Assembly (NCBI RefSeq): GCF_026151205.1
Contig: NC_087076.1
Location: 10,702,902 to 10,766,901 of the forward strand
Length of the DNA stretch: 64,000 bases
Source of the DNA: Bolinopsis microptera
Taxonomy: Eukaryota > Ctenophora > Tentaculata > Lobata > Bolinopsidae
Direction: 5' to 3'
In this document: positions 23,701 through 34,041 of the stretch, one piece after another
Layout of the letters: each line of letters starts with the position of its first letter
How positions within the stretch are numbered: position 1 is the stretch's first letter
Made by a program: the position numbers and the translations under genes
The notes under the pieces: model-generated
What the model was told of the DNA's origin: nothing
Database searches by the model: none
Seen by the model: only the letters and a program-made list of their open reading frames with translations

Positions 23701-26700
23701 GATTGGCTGCAGACGAAAAGGTTGGGAAATTATTACCCCGCCGAATTGTATAATCCAAAAGTAATGACGCAGGAGACGCAGACTTATCCTTTTTGGATGG
23801 AGATCTCGCCATGTTAACATGTATGTATTAGCATGCAAGTGCGATAATACTGAGTGCTATAACTGTTTAATTAGCAAAAATACTAGCAGTTAGCGTGGTA
23901 ACTATAATAAAAGTAGCTTTTAGAAGTGATAGCGCGTGTTTCCTTCTGCAGCATTATACAGACCACAGCTAACCTACCAAACCCATTGAAAAGAAACGCT
24001 TCTTTTGTAATAACGATCGAGAAGTCCCCTAGTAGCAATCCAATATTGTATTTTTTAATCAAAAAATGTTTATCATGAATCATTTCAAAACTTTTTAATC
24101 GAACACAGTCCTACTTATTCGATGTTTGGGAGATCAAAGTTCAATCCAGTTAAATATGTGATCTAAACTCGCATTGATATAACTGTCTCAAAAAATTATC
24201 GGATTTACCTGAAGCTTACTAGCCATTGACTGTGGAGGTTTCCTGCCACCGTTAGCAATAAAGTGGAAGTAAGCATTGTCCACTGCGCCGCCATCCTTCC
24301 AATGGAAATTCTGGGGAGGAGGGGGTTAGTCATGACGTGACACTTTTGTTGGTAGTTTGAAATAAGCATGATAGCAGTTTGGGGGCTGACGTCACGTGAC
24401 GTTACTTTAGTTTAATCGGCTCGCGACTTCCCCGACTTGGATAGATTCACTCCTTGCCTGATTACTGAGATGACTTGCCGATAATCTGATTAGATAATCA
24501 GTAATGACGAAAATAATTCCTTCTGGGAGAAAATATAATAATCTAATTTCCCGAGGATATCATGATCTGACCATAATCAATGTCACGCGGAAAGTAAATA
24601 TATTGTTTTGAAATCCTAGATTATATGAACTTATTATTATTCGTAGCTTTTGTTTTAGTTTTATTTACCGCGTTAGAAATTTGACAAGAGTAACTGTATC
24701 CGTTGTATAATGAAAAGTAAACCCGTACATAGTTTGGATTTTTACGATAAAATTACAATGGACACTCTTAATGTTATTAGCCATGTTCATGAAGTGATCA
24801 CCGTATTACTATTATTAAAATATAAAGCGGGGATTGTGTGACACCATGAAGTACAGTAAAATAGTATTCCGGCAAATCAGGAGAAATTTAAACAAAGCCA
24901 ACTAATTATTATCATGCTTTATTGGCCGTTTTGTTGTAATTATATAAAAGCATCTCGATGATATAATATATTAGGATAGTTTCAGAGGAGTTTCTTGTCT
25001 CTGATCTTGACAGTTACAAATCTCACAGGAATCTCGTAAGATTTCCTATTATAACAAGGTATTATTGGATTATAATAGTTGACGTACCAACGATTTATTA
25101 CAGCATGCCATTTATCATATTTTAACGGATGACGCCAACCTTTGGGAAGTCTTTTTGCCACTGCATCTAAATTTCCTCGTAGTAAAATGTGGCCATTACT
25201 AACATCATAAATCCCAGTATTATTTTGGTTGTGGCAGTTCAATATCCGATTTAAGCTCCTGAGAAAATTGCTAGTCCTTGGCACTGTCTGGACAGCGACC
25301 ACAGATCCGTGATAAACAAGGACAGGTAGTCGGACAGGCTTGGATACCGCACAGAGTTATTTTAAAGGCAAGAGTTCTCATCCAATGAGCTACGAGACCC
25401 TGCAACCTACACGTCTGGTAATTAAAATGGCCGGCAAGATATACCAACGAGATTGCCTAAAACATCCACCATTTTAGGAGATATCAGAGACCAGACTGTG
25501 TCAATATTATAAAATACATGTCACTGAAGGAAGGAATATTGATCGAGATTAGGAGGGAGACTGCCCTGTTTGTGTAGGTCTCAATACTGTAAACAAGTCC
25601 TATGGACATAGATTGGGCAAAAGTAAAAACTCCATAGCTGCCTACTTCGCTAGATTCATTCATAAAGGTCTATTTTTCGAGAAGTTTCTTGGGATTTCGC
25701 ATTTGGACTCTCATCACTCATCTTGGTCCAAAAACTGTCTACAATTGAGTTTTATCCCCAAATCAAAATTATGGCTTCGTCGTTGGTTAAAAACAAATTT
25801 GTGAATAATGTCATAAAATTAAAATTTTCAGCTTGTTTGTACAATGTACTTAATAATAATTGGGAGATTATCCTGAACTCTCACATCAGATACCACTAAC
25901 CTTATGAGGCTCGTAAACCTCTTCCTTGGGCTTCCAGTATTTGCAGTAGAGAAAGAGAAGGAGAGCCAATATGAGGAGTAGCAAGAGAGGGATCACAACC
26001 GCTGCCGCTATCACACCTGAACTGGCGCCACCTGAGAGTGAGGTACCGGCTGAGTTGTGAGTCTAAACTACTGACTGTCACGTGATATTTACACGAAACC
26101 AGAAATATTGAGCGGTTTTACTTTTAGCTGGTTAGAGTTAGAACGCATCTTTGAATGGACACTAACAGTCAGTTTCATTTATTGAATATGCTATCAAACA
26201 AGATAGACTCGTCACACCGAGTTTGGTGACATGGTGAATAGAGGGCTCGTACTGATTCTCTCTCAGGCCAAGTACTGAGGGTCTATAACTTACAGACTAT
26301 AACTCACCACAGGCTAAACACCTGCACCACAAAGGGAGATATGCACGTTAATTAAACTACTAACCTGGATTGAAGGCAGCGTATCCTAGCCGGAACCCTG
26401 CACCAGTCCCGTCTCCGTCGCTGATAAACCTTATTGTCATGACACTACTGGAACTCTCCACCTCTCGTAGTGCTCGCTTTACTATCCCCTCACTTCCACA
26501 TGAAGTGTAGATCAGGTTGTCTGCTGATATCATAGTCCCTGTAACAAAGGTATCGGTTACAGGTATCGGTTTCAGGTATCGGTTTCAGGTATCGGTTTTA
26601 GGAGTATTTGAGGGGTAATTTATTTTTAAGGGATAATGTAAGCAGGCTTGGTGGTGGTGGTGGAAGTCGTAACACGAATCACGTAAATAATGGCTTATGC

Positions 26701-27068
26701 ATTATTCTAGTGAGATTAGAAATCTTGGGATCGTCACCGATTTTGTAATCATTTGACAGATGAGAGGTAAATTTTATATGGTAAATAAATTTTGGTATTA
26801 AATGAGCTATGATATCAGAATTTAGCCAATAAAATGAAATAGCTGGGACAGTTATCAGAGCGACAAGCAATCTCTCACTCAGATAAATAACTGTCAATAT
26901 TTTAATAAAGGGATACCAAAAGTTAATTTCCTGATGATGGCACAAATAATATCTTCCAGTCGAGCAGTTTAAATCTGTAACTATCATCTTACCGTCGTAA
27001 AATGAGAGAGAGTCCTTGGTGCAGCCCACACTTTTCTCTAGGTTCACAGATTCCAGTGTCACTCGGAC
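17738..27068 (-). CDS. CUB-domain single-pass receptor with long signalling tail (5' exons missing)
   Basis: Eight exons in transcript order: 27068-26993, 26538-26365, 26031-25901, 24310-24209, 19952-19821, 19648-19406, 19224-19050, 17868-17738. All have AG/GT borders and matching phases, giving 387 residues plus a stop. The first two encode the rear of a CUB domain: VGCTKDSLSFYDG, then YTSCG and FISDGDGTGAGFRLGYAAF. The third encodes a transmembrane helix (VIAAAVVIPLLLLLILALLL) with basic YCKYWKPK on the cytoplasmic side. The ~270-residue tail is Ser/Thr-rich and has tyrosine motifs: LHYSEI fits the ITIM pattern, and VYEPH, NAYFHF and ENYEMK are further sites. It ends RRPLPPSQTNL, an SH3-type proline motif and a class-I-like PDZ ligand. 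It is probably a plasma-membrane receptor; ligand and partners are unknown. The front of the CUB domain and the signal peptide were not found. Confidence 0.85.
17869..19049 (-). other. Last intron of the CUB gene
   Basis: No coding signal is seen. An A-rich tract at about 18565-18640, preceded by ~150 bases of mixed sequence, could be the tail of an old retroposed element on the plus strand, but no family is recognisable. Confidence 0.4.
20785..23815 (+). mobile_element. Degenerate RTE-type LINE, antisense in a CUB-gene intron
   Basis: The plus strand carries, in order: an AP-endonuclease-like region (STWNVTSL near 20795, GLTETHMAG near 20890, VVYAPTE near 21100, then DHICIQRMGANSLLDVRSMR near 21430), RT pieces (DFKAAFDSINR near 22625, then GLGGLKMKAKKTEIMV near 23030), and the usual 3' zone (KRSRGRPRKSLNDVF near 23600). 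The endonuclease ending resembles RTE/BovB-like elements. Stops and frameshifts are frequent, so it is dead. Related non-coding 5' sequence may reach back to about 20140. No clear target duplication or 3' tail is visible. It sits between host exons 24209-24310 and 19821-19952 on the opposite strand. Confidence 0.85.
24388..24402. promoter_or_regulatory. CRE/E-box composite palindrome
   Basis: A full cAMP-response element TGACGTCA overlaps an E-box CACGTG inside the palindrome ACGTCACGTGACGT (24389-24402). It lies in an intron of the CUB gene, ~80 bases upstream of the exon 24209-24310. Protein binding is inferred from the consensus only. Confidence 0.35.
24982..25302 (-). other. Unrecognised 106-codon open frame inside an intron
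   Basis: The frame reads like protein in places (KRLPKGWRHPLKYDKWHAV), but its first ~15 codons lie in the SINE-like fragment. It resembles no family I know. It may be part of a retroelement or a chance frame. Confidence 0.2.
25250..25412 (-). mobile_element. tRNA-derived SINE-like fragment
   Basis: On the minus strand TCTCGTAGCTCATTGGATGA resembles a tRNA 5' part with a pol III A box (TAGCTCATTGG). It is followed by CTTGCCTTTAAAATAA in the anticodon-arm position and a weak B-box-like GCGGTATCCAAGCC. The sequence then continues into a non-tRNA body. A true tRNA is unlikely because the B box and 3' acceptor are poor. Confidence 0.45.
26549..26602. repeat. 13-14 bp minisatellite next to a splice acceptor
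   Basis: About four copies of AGGTATCGGTTTC/TAC start ten bases from the acceptor of the CUB exon 26365-26538. They fall where the branch point and pyrimidine tract of that intron would be. Confidence 0.8.
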
Positions 27069-27257
27069 CTGAAGTATGTGAAGTCAAAAAGAATGTTCAA
27101 GCTGTTGACAGTCAGATACTGTCCTCACCTGAGACAATTCAGATAAAGAAATTTGACAATTTTTGGCGTTCTGTAGATTGTTAATTATAATCACTAATGT
27201 TTTGTCATGATAATAAATTTGATAATATGTTCGGCTCTGTCGCTCTGAGAGTTGACT

Positions 27258-27600
27258 GGGGGGGGGGGGGGGGGGGGGGTACCAATGGCATAAAATGGCA
27301 TAAATGACATACGTTTTATGGCATAAATGGAAATTTTTATTGGCCAATTCTCCATTTATGCCATGAATTTAGGTCTTCATATTTGACTTTAAATTCGCAA
27401 ATTATTATTAGTACTTGAATAAGAGACATGTTTCATGCTTTATAACGCTTGGAATGATTGTTAAAGATTCATATGACAAATAAAGAAAATAGAAATGTAT
27501 TATATCGAAAATGGCATAAATATAATACGTTTTATGGCATAAATGGAAATTTTTATTGGCCAATTCTCCATTATGCCATTTATGCCATTGGTACCCCCCC
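27258..27600. mobile_element. 343-bp MITE with 8-bp target duplication and poly-G ends
   Basis: The target duplication AGTTGACT lies at 27250-27257 and 27601-27608. The termini are inverted: a G run then GGTACCAATGGCATAAA at the left, its complement then a C run at the right. The G run is 22 long on the left but the C run only 7 on the right. Inside, a ~45-base block (ACGTTTTATGGCATAAATGG and onward) is repeated directly at about 27311 and 27527. An 8-bp duplication suggests a hAT-, P- or Merlin-like mobiliser. No protein is encoded. Confidence 0.85.
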
Positions 27601-27608
27601 AGTTGACT

Positions 27609-28599
27609 ATTAGTACAGATAATTCTGTCAAAATCCAATAATCGCATAATTGTATGTTTCGTTTTTCGCTCTATTGGGTGGTATATGGGTCGATACTCGA
27701 TCATGATTGATTACTGGGGAGTGCAAGCGAGAAGAAATGAGAGTCTCCGCTCACTATAGAACAAAATACATCAGTTAAAATAAATCTCTACATTATAACT
27801 AGAAATAACGTAGAAAGTGCTTACAAATGTTAAACTAAAATGAAAATGTAGCTAGTAATATCGTGAAATGCTCAGTTGAAAAAAAAAAACCAGATTGAAT
27901 GGTGTGGAATGCGGATTCTTTCAACGTAATTCTTTGGGAGATTAGGTTTGGCCACGATACGGCAACTATGCGGCCTCTATATAATTCTTTAGCCATATGC
28001 TTGTTTTAAGTTATTTTAAGTTATTTGTCGCGATATTGCCAGCTACATTTTCATTTTAGTTAAGTCAATCACAAGTTTAGAGGATGGCTTTGTTTAGAGT
28101 GTCAAGGTCCTGGACTAGCGTCCGCGTAAAAGGTACCATTAGTCTTGTCTGATAATAATCTAGTGGAATTTCCGACTAATAGTAATACTGGTAAACATCT
28201 GGTTCCTCATTTGACTTTGTCACTGCTAAGTTTAACGGCACGGTTCAACTCTTAATACTATAATATATTTTAGTAGCGTTACCACATTTGAGGTTTCTAA
28301 TCATTGCACCGAGCGATTAACAACTCAACTAATAGATTTTGAGGCGGTTGAAATTGAAACATGCCATCCCGACCCGTCTTTATCGTTTATACTGTCGTGT
28401 TTAACACTTATCATGACCGGAGAGATGGGAGCAGCTGTTACTGCCAGCCAATTTCACTCTCTTTGAACTGTTTGAAGTGATACAAATTGTTTAATATAAG
28501 GTTCATTACACTTTCTGTGGTTTCTACCAATGACACTTTGGTTTGTTGCGTTCATGATTCCCAGAACTTAAATATTATTATTAAATCTTTGAAAATAAT
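27609..28599. other. No recognisable gene
   Basis: If the CUB gene continues upstream this is intron. No CUB front half, signal peptide or transposon end is recognised on either strand. Confidence 0.4.
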
Positions 28600-29295
28600 G
28601 GCCTTTTTGGTTTTATTTTTTTTCAAAAGTGGGGAAATTGTGGTTGGGGGGCTAAAAAAAAAAACCCCCCTTTTTTCCGATGCCCTGTTTGAAAAATTTT
28701 TTTAATTTTTTGGGGTAAAGCTAGCAAAAAATTTAAGATCCCCAATTTTAACCATGGTTTTTAAGGGGAACCCTGAAATAGGCCCGGATTTTTTTTGGGT
28801 TTTTTAGGGAATTTTTCGTATTAAAAAGTTTTGGCAAAATTTTTTTTTGAAAAAATTTTTAAAAAAACTCAAAAATAATATTTTTTTAATTCCTGTTTCA
28901 TCTTTGGGGGAAAAAAAAAATTAATTGTTTTAAAACTAAAAAAAAAATTGCAGGGCCTTTCGATTTTTAAAGGCCTGAAAAAAACCTCTGCCGGAGGGGG
29001 GCCCTTCGGCCCCCCCCATTTTTTACGGGACGTAGGTGCCCTTCGGGTTTTTCCCCAAAAAGGTTTTTGTAAAATTTTGGTTACAAAGGGGGGTTTTTAT
29101 TAAAGGGGGGGTATTAAAAAAAATTTGGGGGAACTTTTAGTTTTAAACAAAAAAAATTTCAAGGGTTTTTTCCAGATTATATATAAAAAAAAAAACTAAC
29201 ATTTGTCAAAAATTCGTTGCCGGCCCAAAAAAATGAATTTTGCCTTTTTTGGTTATTTACCAACGTAATTTAATGAAATTGAAAAGCCAGTGGGG
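28600..29295. other. Homopolymer-inflated block, probable low-quality sequence
   Basis: Runs of 4-10 identical bases of all four types follow one another (AAAAAAAAAACCCCCC, then T and G runs), unlike anything else in the window. This is the look of poor base-calling or a badly filled gap rather than biology. An exon of the CUB gene could be hidden here. Confidence 0.7.
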
Positions 29296-29491
29296 GGATT
29301 CAAGTTGATTGAGTCAGTAGTATTTTAATTTTTAAAAACATAAATATTACAAAATAATACTGTTTCAGTGAGTCGTCGCTACAATAAATTCTTAAGACAA
29401 AAATATTTTAAATCCTTAATCGTTTCAAATTTAAAGTTTCACCATGTAGTTACGTTAAGGTTGACTGCATATGTTCTGGTTCATATTTTAC

Positions 29492-29770
29492 GCAGAATAT
29501 TCCATTCTCTCTCTCTCAGACAAGTTCATCAAGAACGTCTGGAATGTAGGCAATACTGCCCAGTTCGGTGGATATCCAGTCCCCTTAACAGTAAACTGCT
29601 AATCAACCTCCTCACTGAGAGCGGAATTATTATCTTTGTTCATGATTCCACGTGTCCAGTGAATTGTGTCAGTAAGATAATTGAGCTTGGCATAATGACG
29701 AGGTAGCCAATCCCAGCCAATATCATGTTCTGTCGCCAGAAACTGAGTCATAATTAGTGATAATTACATA
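29492..29770 (-). other. Possible upstream exon(s) of the CUB gene, strand uncertain
   Basis: On the minus strand, 29595-29492 has an acceptor and a GTAAAA donor and contains GTGYPPNW, reminiscent of the SPGYPPNY start of CUB domains. A second open piece above it (about 29766-29602) reads FLATEHDIGWDWLPRHYAKL. The phase does not join directly to 26993-27068, so another exon would be needed. On the plus strand the same DNA also has a good pyrimidine tract and acceptor (before 29521), so the strand is not settled. Confidence 0.2.
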
Positions 29771-30880
29771 ATTACACCAGGAGATCACCCTAATGAACGA
29801 GAATGGTATCCCGACTTAATTTACATAATTGGACTGGGGGATATGGGCGGGTCAGGATTTTATGCAAATATGTCGTTTAACAAGGTCTTGTCAAGTGCTG
29901 GGCAATAGTTTACTGACCCTTTCAAAACTTAAACTTTGTCCAAACAACCCTCAGAACTCTTCAGTGTTTGGCGACAGTCGGACGTCAAGTTCAATAGTAT
30001 CAACGACTAAATAATGAACAATAATTAGTAACTATTGTTACTTTAATTTGAGCTGGGTCTGTAACGCATCAGTTGCTGTTATGGCCTGATTAAGGAACCC
30101 GAGCCAATAAATATTCAGATGAAGGAAGACTTTGTGACTGTTGCTGAAACCCCTAGTGCATCCACTAGTACGTAGTCAGAGAGCGTGTCTTACATAAGTT
30201 TCCTATTTTACTCTTGACATCATTCATCTTGCCATCATACCACAGATGTAAATCCTGGCTTCCCACCTACATTACACAACAAGTATCCAGTCCGGTAACA
30301 TGTACCCAAACATTGCCATATTAGTAGATTCAGGAATTTCCAGTTCGCAGTTTTGCTACCTTCGCTGTCTTCTCCCTATCTACGTTAGTACTGTACAGCA
30401 CATGGTTGAAGCTGCAAAGTTGTAATAACCAGACAGGTCACACTTCATTGTGTAATAAGTTTCTTTTGACGCATGTTCAACAGTCTTCAACATAATTTAT
30501 CGTAATTAATCAAATATTTATTTTCTATAAACTTGAGTACTTGGTAACAAGTAGCCACGCTTGCTGACAGATTCAGTACTTTATTCAGACTGTTAGATAT
30601 CTCGCACTCAATTTCCGATTAAGACAACATTTTACAACCTAGCAAAATTTGATACCTACTTAAACTGTATTCCGGAGTGTAGGAACTATTTATAAGTTAT
30701 GGGCATTGTTCTCTTGATTGCGTGTAGCTATCCATCAATCATCTCAAGTTACCTGAACTAATTTTATATTTCTTTTTAAAGTGTGGTGAAATTTTTGTAT
30801 GGATACCTTTCACTATCAGCTGTTTGACCTTATTTTTTCCCTAGCAAAAAATCAATTTATTTTTCACATCTTTTTTTTAT
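29771..30880. other. Unannotated flank of the tandem array
   Basis: No gene or element is recognised. The sequence ends in a T-rich tract at about 30850-30887, where the array begins. Confidence 0.45.
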
Positions 30881-32002
30881 TTTTTTTGACACAGTAATTT
30901 ATGACACTCATGGTCAGCTATAATTTTAATCATTGAATCAGTATTTTTTATTATTAACTTATTTCATATTTGTGTCTCTGCTTTAGCATCACTTGACATA
31001 TTAAAGTTCAGGCCATGACCTTATAGTCAGCAATTGCCATTGCTATATTTGTGTAATTGTTTGTATATTCTTTTCTTCTGTAAAAAAAATAAAGTTAAAA
31101 TGAATCTAATTTTCATACTTTCCACTAACTATTTAAGTTGTTTAAGCGTTTTTTTTAGCAACTTGAGGATTACACCAAGATATTCATTGTGCTTCTCTTT
31201 AATTAGTAGGCATAATTGTAATCATCAATCTTCTCCTATTGTATATATTTCATCGAATACATACAAAAATAATATCATTTATACAGATTCCGTTTAATAT
31301 AGTTTTTTTAAAAGCCTCTCAACTATTTTAAACTTAACACATGTCCCCAAATTTTGACATCCGAGGGAAGTTTGTTCCAATTATTAAATATTTTTTTGGG
31401 GTTTTTCTCACCCTCTCTAGCAGAAAAGAACTGTGGACTTCTTTCATTTTACTGCTACTTTTACTTTATTGGGATGTTATCGCCTAAAATTTCTTTGATG
31501 TAGCGCGCACACGCTTTCTTCGCGTGGCATAGTGCTACGATGTAGCGCGCGCCGGGGCAGGTTCATCATTAACTATGGTCAACTTTTACTGCATCTTTAC
31601 TGTTTAATACCACATTAAGGACCAATCTTCTCTACTGATACCTAACAAGCTCCGTAATTTGGCATACACTTATCATTTTAAAGATTCAATGAGTGGTCCC
31701 CAGTATTCGCTGCTTGCCAGCGTTATTAAATTAAGGGATGTCCACTCGACAACTGTATATGGAAGAGTACCCATCTCGTCAATCAGACAAAAGATGGCAA
31801 AGAAAAAGTATTGGCAAATTTATTTAAGACTTATTGTGTTTGTGTCTCGATAGAGTTTAGTGAATTAATCAACCTGTGTGCTAATTTATATCAAATCTAA
31901 TCAAAATTGTCATTTGATATTGTTCGTTGCATGCCACTTTTCGCGCGTGTTATTGGGATAACGAAAAACATGTATCAACTTGCTAATGTGTTTGTATGAA
32001 CC

Positions 32003-32025
32003 GCCGCGCCACGGAGTGGCGCGGC
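32003..32025 (+). repeat. GC hairpin in the element leader (unit 1; also in units 2-6)
   Basis: Perfect 10-bp stem: GCCGCGCCAC, loop GGA, GTGGCGCGGC. The other units carry the same hairpin at about 37943-37967, 43901-43922, 49831-49854, 55763-55785 and 61741-61763, with consensus stem CCGCGCAC and GTGCGCGG around loop GAA. Unit 1 has one extra C in the left arm and the matching G in the right arm. It may be a leader RNA structure. Confidence 0.7.
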
Positions 32026-32607
32026 TCCCCTGTATGTCTGGGCTATAGTGATAACGACGTCGTGGGGGTCACAACTTGATACAACACACTTACATAGAAA
32101 AAATAACTATTTCTTCTGTCTTCATAATATCAAATTTAAAGGTAATAATTTATCAAATATAATCTTGAATATTAAAACAAAATTTTAAAAATGTAATTTT
32201 TATTCATACTATACTGCCAGTGTGAGTATAGATTCCATAAAACGTTTCTTGTTCGTACATGATACAGGTGAAACCACTGATATTATTGTGTTTTCCTATT
32301 CTGATATAACTGGTACCTTCAATTCTTGTTAAAATTCTTTCGAAAAATTCAAAAATTGAAGTCATTTACAAATAAATTTATATTAGAAATAATGTTCTTT
32401 TTATAACTTTCCAATCAATTTAAAGACTCTAAGCTGTCAAGCAGTTCTTCACCTCCGAAGGGTGTTTGTTCATATGAGGAACAACACGCTCTGGAAGATA
32501 AGCTCACAACTGAAAGATTCTCTACCATTATCACACTTTTACTTACATCTATCTGGATGAAACAGGATTAAGACCTCGATCTGCTTTACTACTTTACATT
32601 TACTATC

Positions 32608-32912
32608 ATATGCGCTAGGGCGTATACGTAAGGCCTGGACCCTGCAGGCAGGGGGGCGCCGTCTTAGGGGGCGCAAATCGTCGTTTGAATGTGGGACTAT
32701 TTCGTAACTTAAATAAAGTACTAGCAAAACTGCGCGATTTGACTCTAGATACACACCTTTTTTTTTTTTAGAGATTTTACGGCGTATTCCTCTAAATCGC
32801 CTAATTTGTTCAATTTTAGGGAGGGGCAACAAAAAAGGAGAGGGGGGCCAACAGGGGGGGGGGGGGCGCCTTTTCGCAGGGAGGGGGGGCCATCAGGCAC
32901 GTTACGCCACTG
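32608..32912. mobile_element. hAT MITE in unit 1
   Basis: The right terminus CGTTACGCCACTG is clear; the left end is garbled in this copy. The interior has GGGGGCGCC blocks like the other units. Non-coding. Confidence 0.75.
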
Positions 32913-33161
32913 TGCCAATGTTTACTATTTTTCTGCACACTTACCACTGTGGTGTACTTTGGTTCAGCATTGTTAAAGATTGACCTTGCACTTTGCCCGG
33001 TTCATGTTTTTTCGAGAAATAAGCGGAACACTTCTATTTTGAGTTAAATTTAGATGGACTATCATCCGTCAAGTACTTCTCCAACTACATAATGTGATTT
33101 GATGAATGAATTTAATTTATATTATTTACATTGTTCCATCCTATAATTTACATTTTTTCCA

Positions 33162-33470
33162 TCCTAAATGTCTTGGCAAGTCTGCACTCCTGTGGGACAG
33201 TGAACGGAGGGTTTGTCAGATATGTAGGGATAATTGTAGTGAACCAGCAGCTCCTTTGATGATCCTGACGAGGAAAATGATTTCGTTATAAACAGTCCAG
33301 TGTGCAGGAGTGTTGTGGGGGATTAGGATAAGGCATTTGGTTGTGATGGAGTGAAAGATTGGTTCCATGCAACCTTGTTTGTTTTATCAGTGAAACGAGT
33401 ACGTGAGATGGATAATGTAGAGATTATGGTTTTGTTGATACTTGGCAAGCAGTGAAGGGCAAACAAAATT
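33162..33470 (+). CDS. PHD-finger zone, unit 1
   Basis: It begins PKCLGKSA, then WVCQKC-like cysteine pairs, then the full C4HC3 pattern: CPVC, GCDG, WFHAPC and WFCDTC when the units are compared. A PHD finger binds histone tails; here it probably helps the element choose or read chromatin. As written the frame is interrupted in this copy. Confidence 0.6.
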
Positions 33471-34041
33471 TAATTGGGGCTCAATGGTTGGTGAAGTGTT
33501 GATGTGAGAAAGTCCAAGCTGTTTATCAAGAGATGGTGACATGGAGAAAGAATCTTTTCTAGTTACCAGAGGTTAATCAGGTAGCGACATTAATTAAGAA
33601 CTGACTGGCTCATCCTCTTATTTGCATGTGACATGCTACAGTGGGAAAGGCTATCGTTCGCACTGGTTATTTTCTAGCCAATCATGTTGCAAAACCGTCT
33701 AGCTAAGTCAAATGCAAGAGACCATGTAAATACTCACCAAGCGTTTGGTTAAATGGAAAATTGGAGAAACTGGACGATCCTAAATCTATGAAACGAAAAG
33801 TTTTCAATGAAACGAAAAGTTTTATTTTACATTACCTTTAATCATAAAATAAAAATAGTGGATTTAACCACGAATTAGTTAGCTAGAAGTAAAACTTGAG
33901 GAAATATTTTTTGGTGATTGTATTATCAAATTATTTAAAAAACTTTATTTGGTTGTTAGTATTTTTTACTATGGTAAGTGTTCGAATTTTAGTGAGGACA
34001 AGGTCTGTTTCTCTATTATATTAGAAAATTTCGACTTTACA

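Larger units (their letters stand above)
24311..25900 (-). other. Intron after the transmembrane exon
   Basis: It holds the CRE/E-box palindrome, a 106-codon minus-strand open frame (24982-25302) and a SINE-like fragment (25250-25412). No further host exon is recognised. Confidence 0.5.

Noticed and set aside
25250-25412. Functional tRNA gene
   Set aside because: The A box is good, but the B box and 3' acceptor arm are poor; a SINE head is the better reading.
31900-32100. Self-cleaving ribozyme (hammerhead or HDV-like) in the element leader
   Set aside because: A GAAAC word and hairpins exist, but there is no CTGANGA core in the right place and no nested HDV pairing that I could draw.
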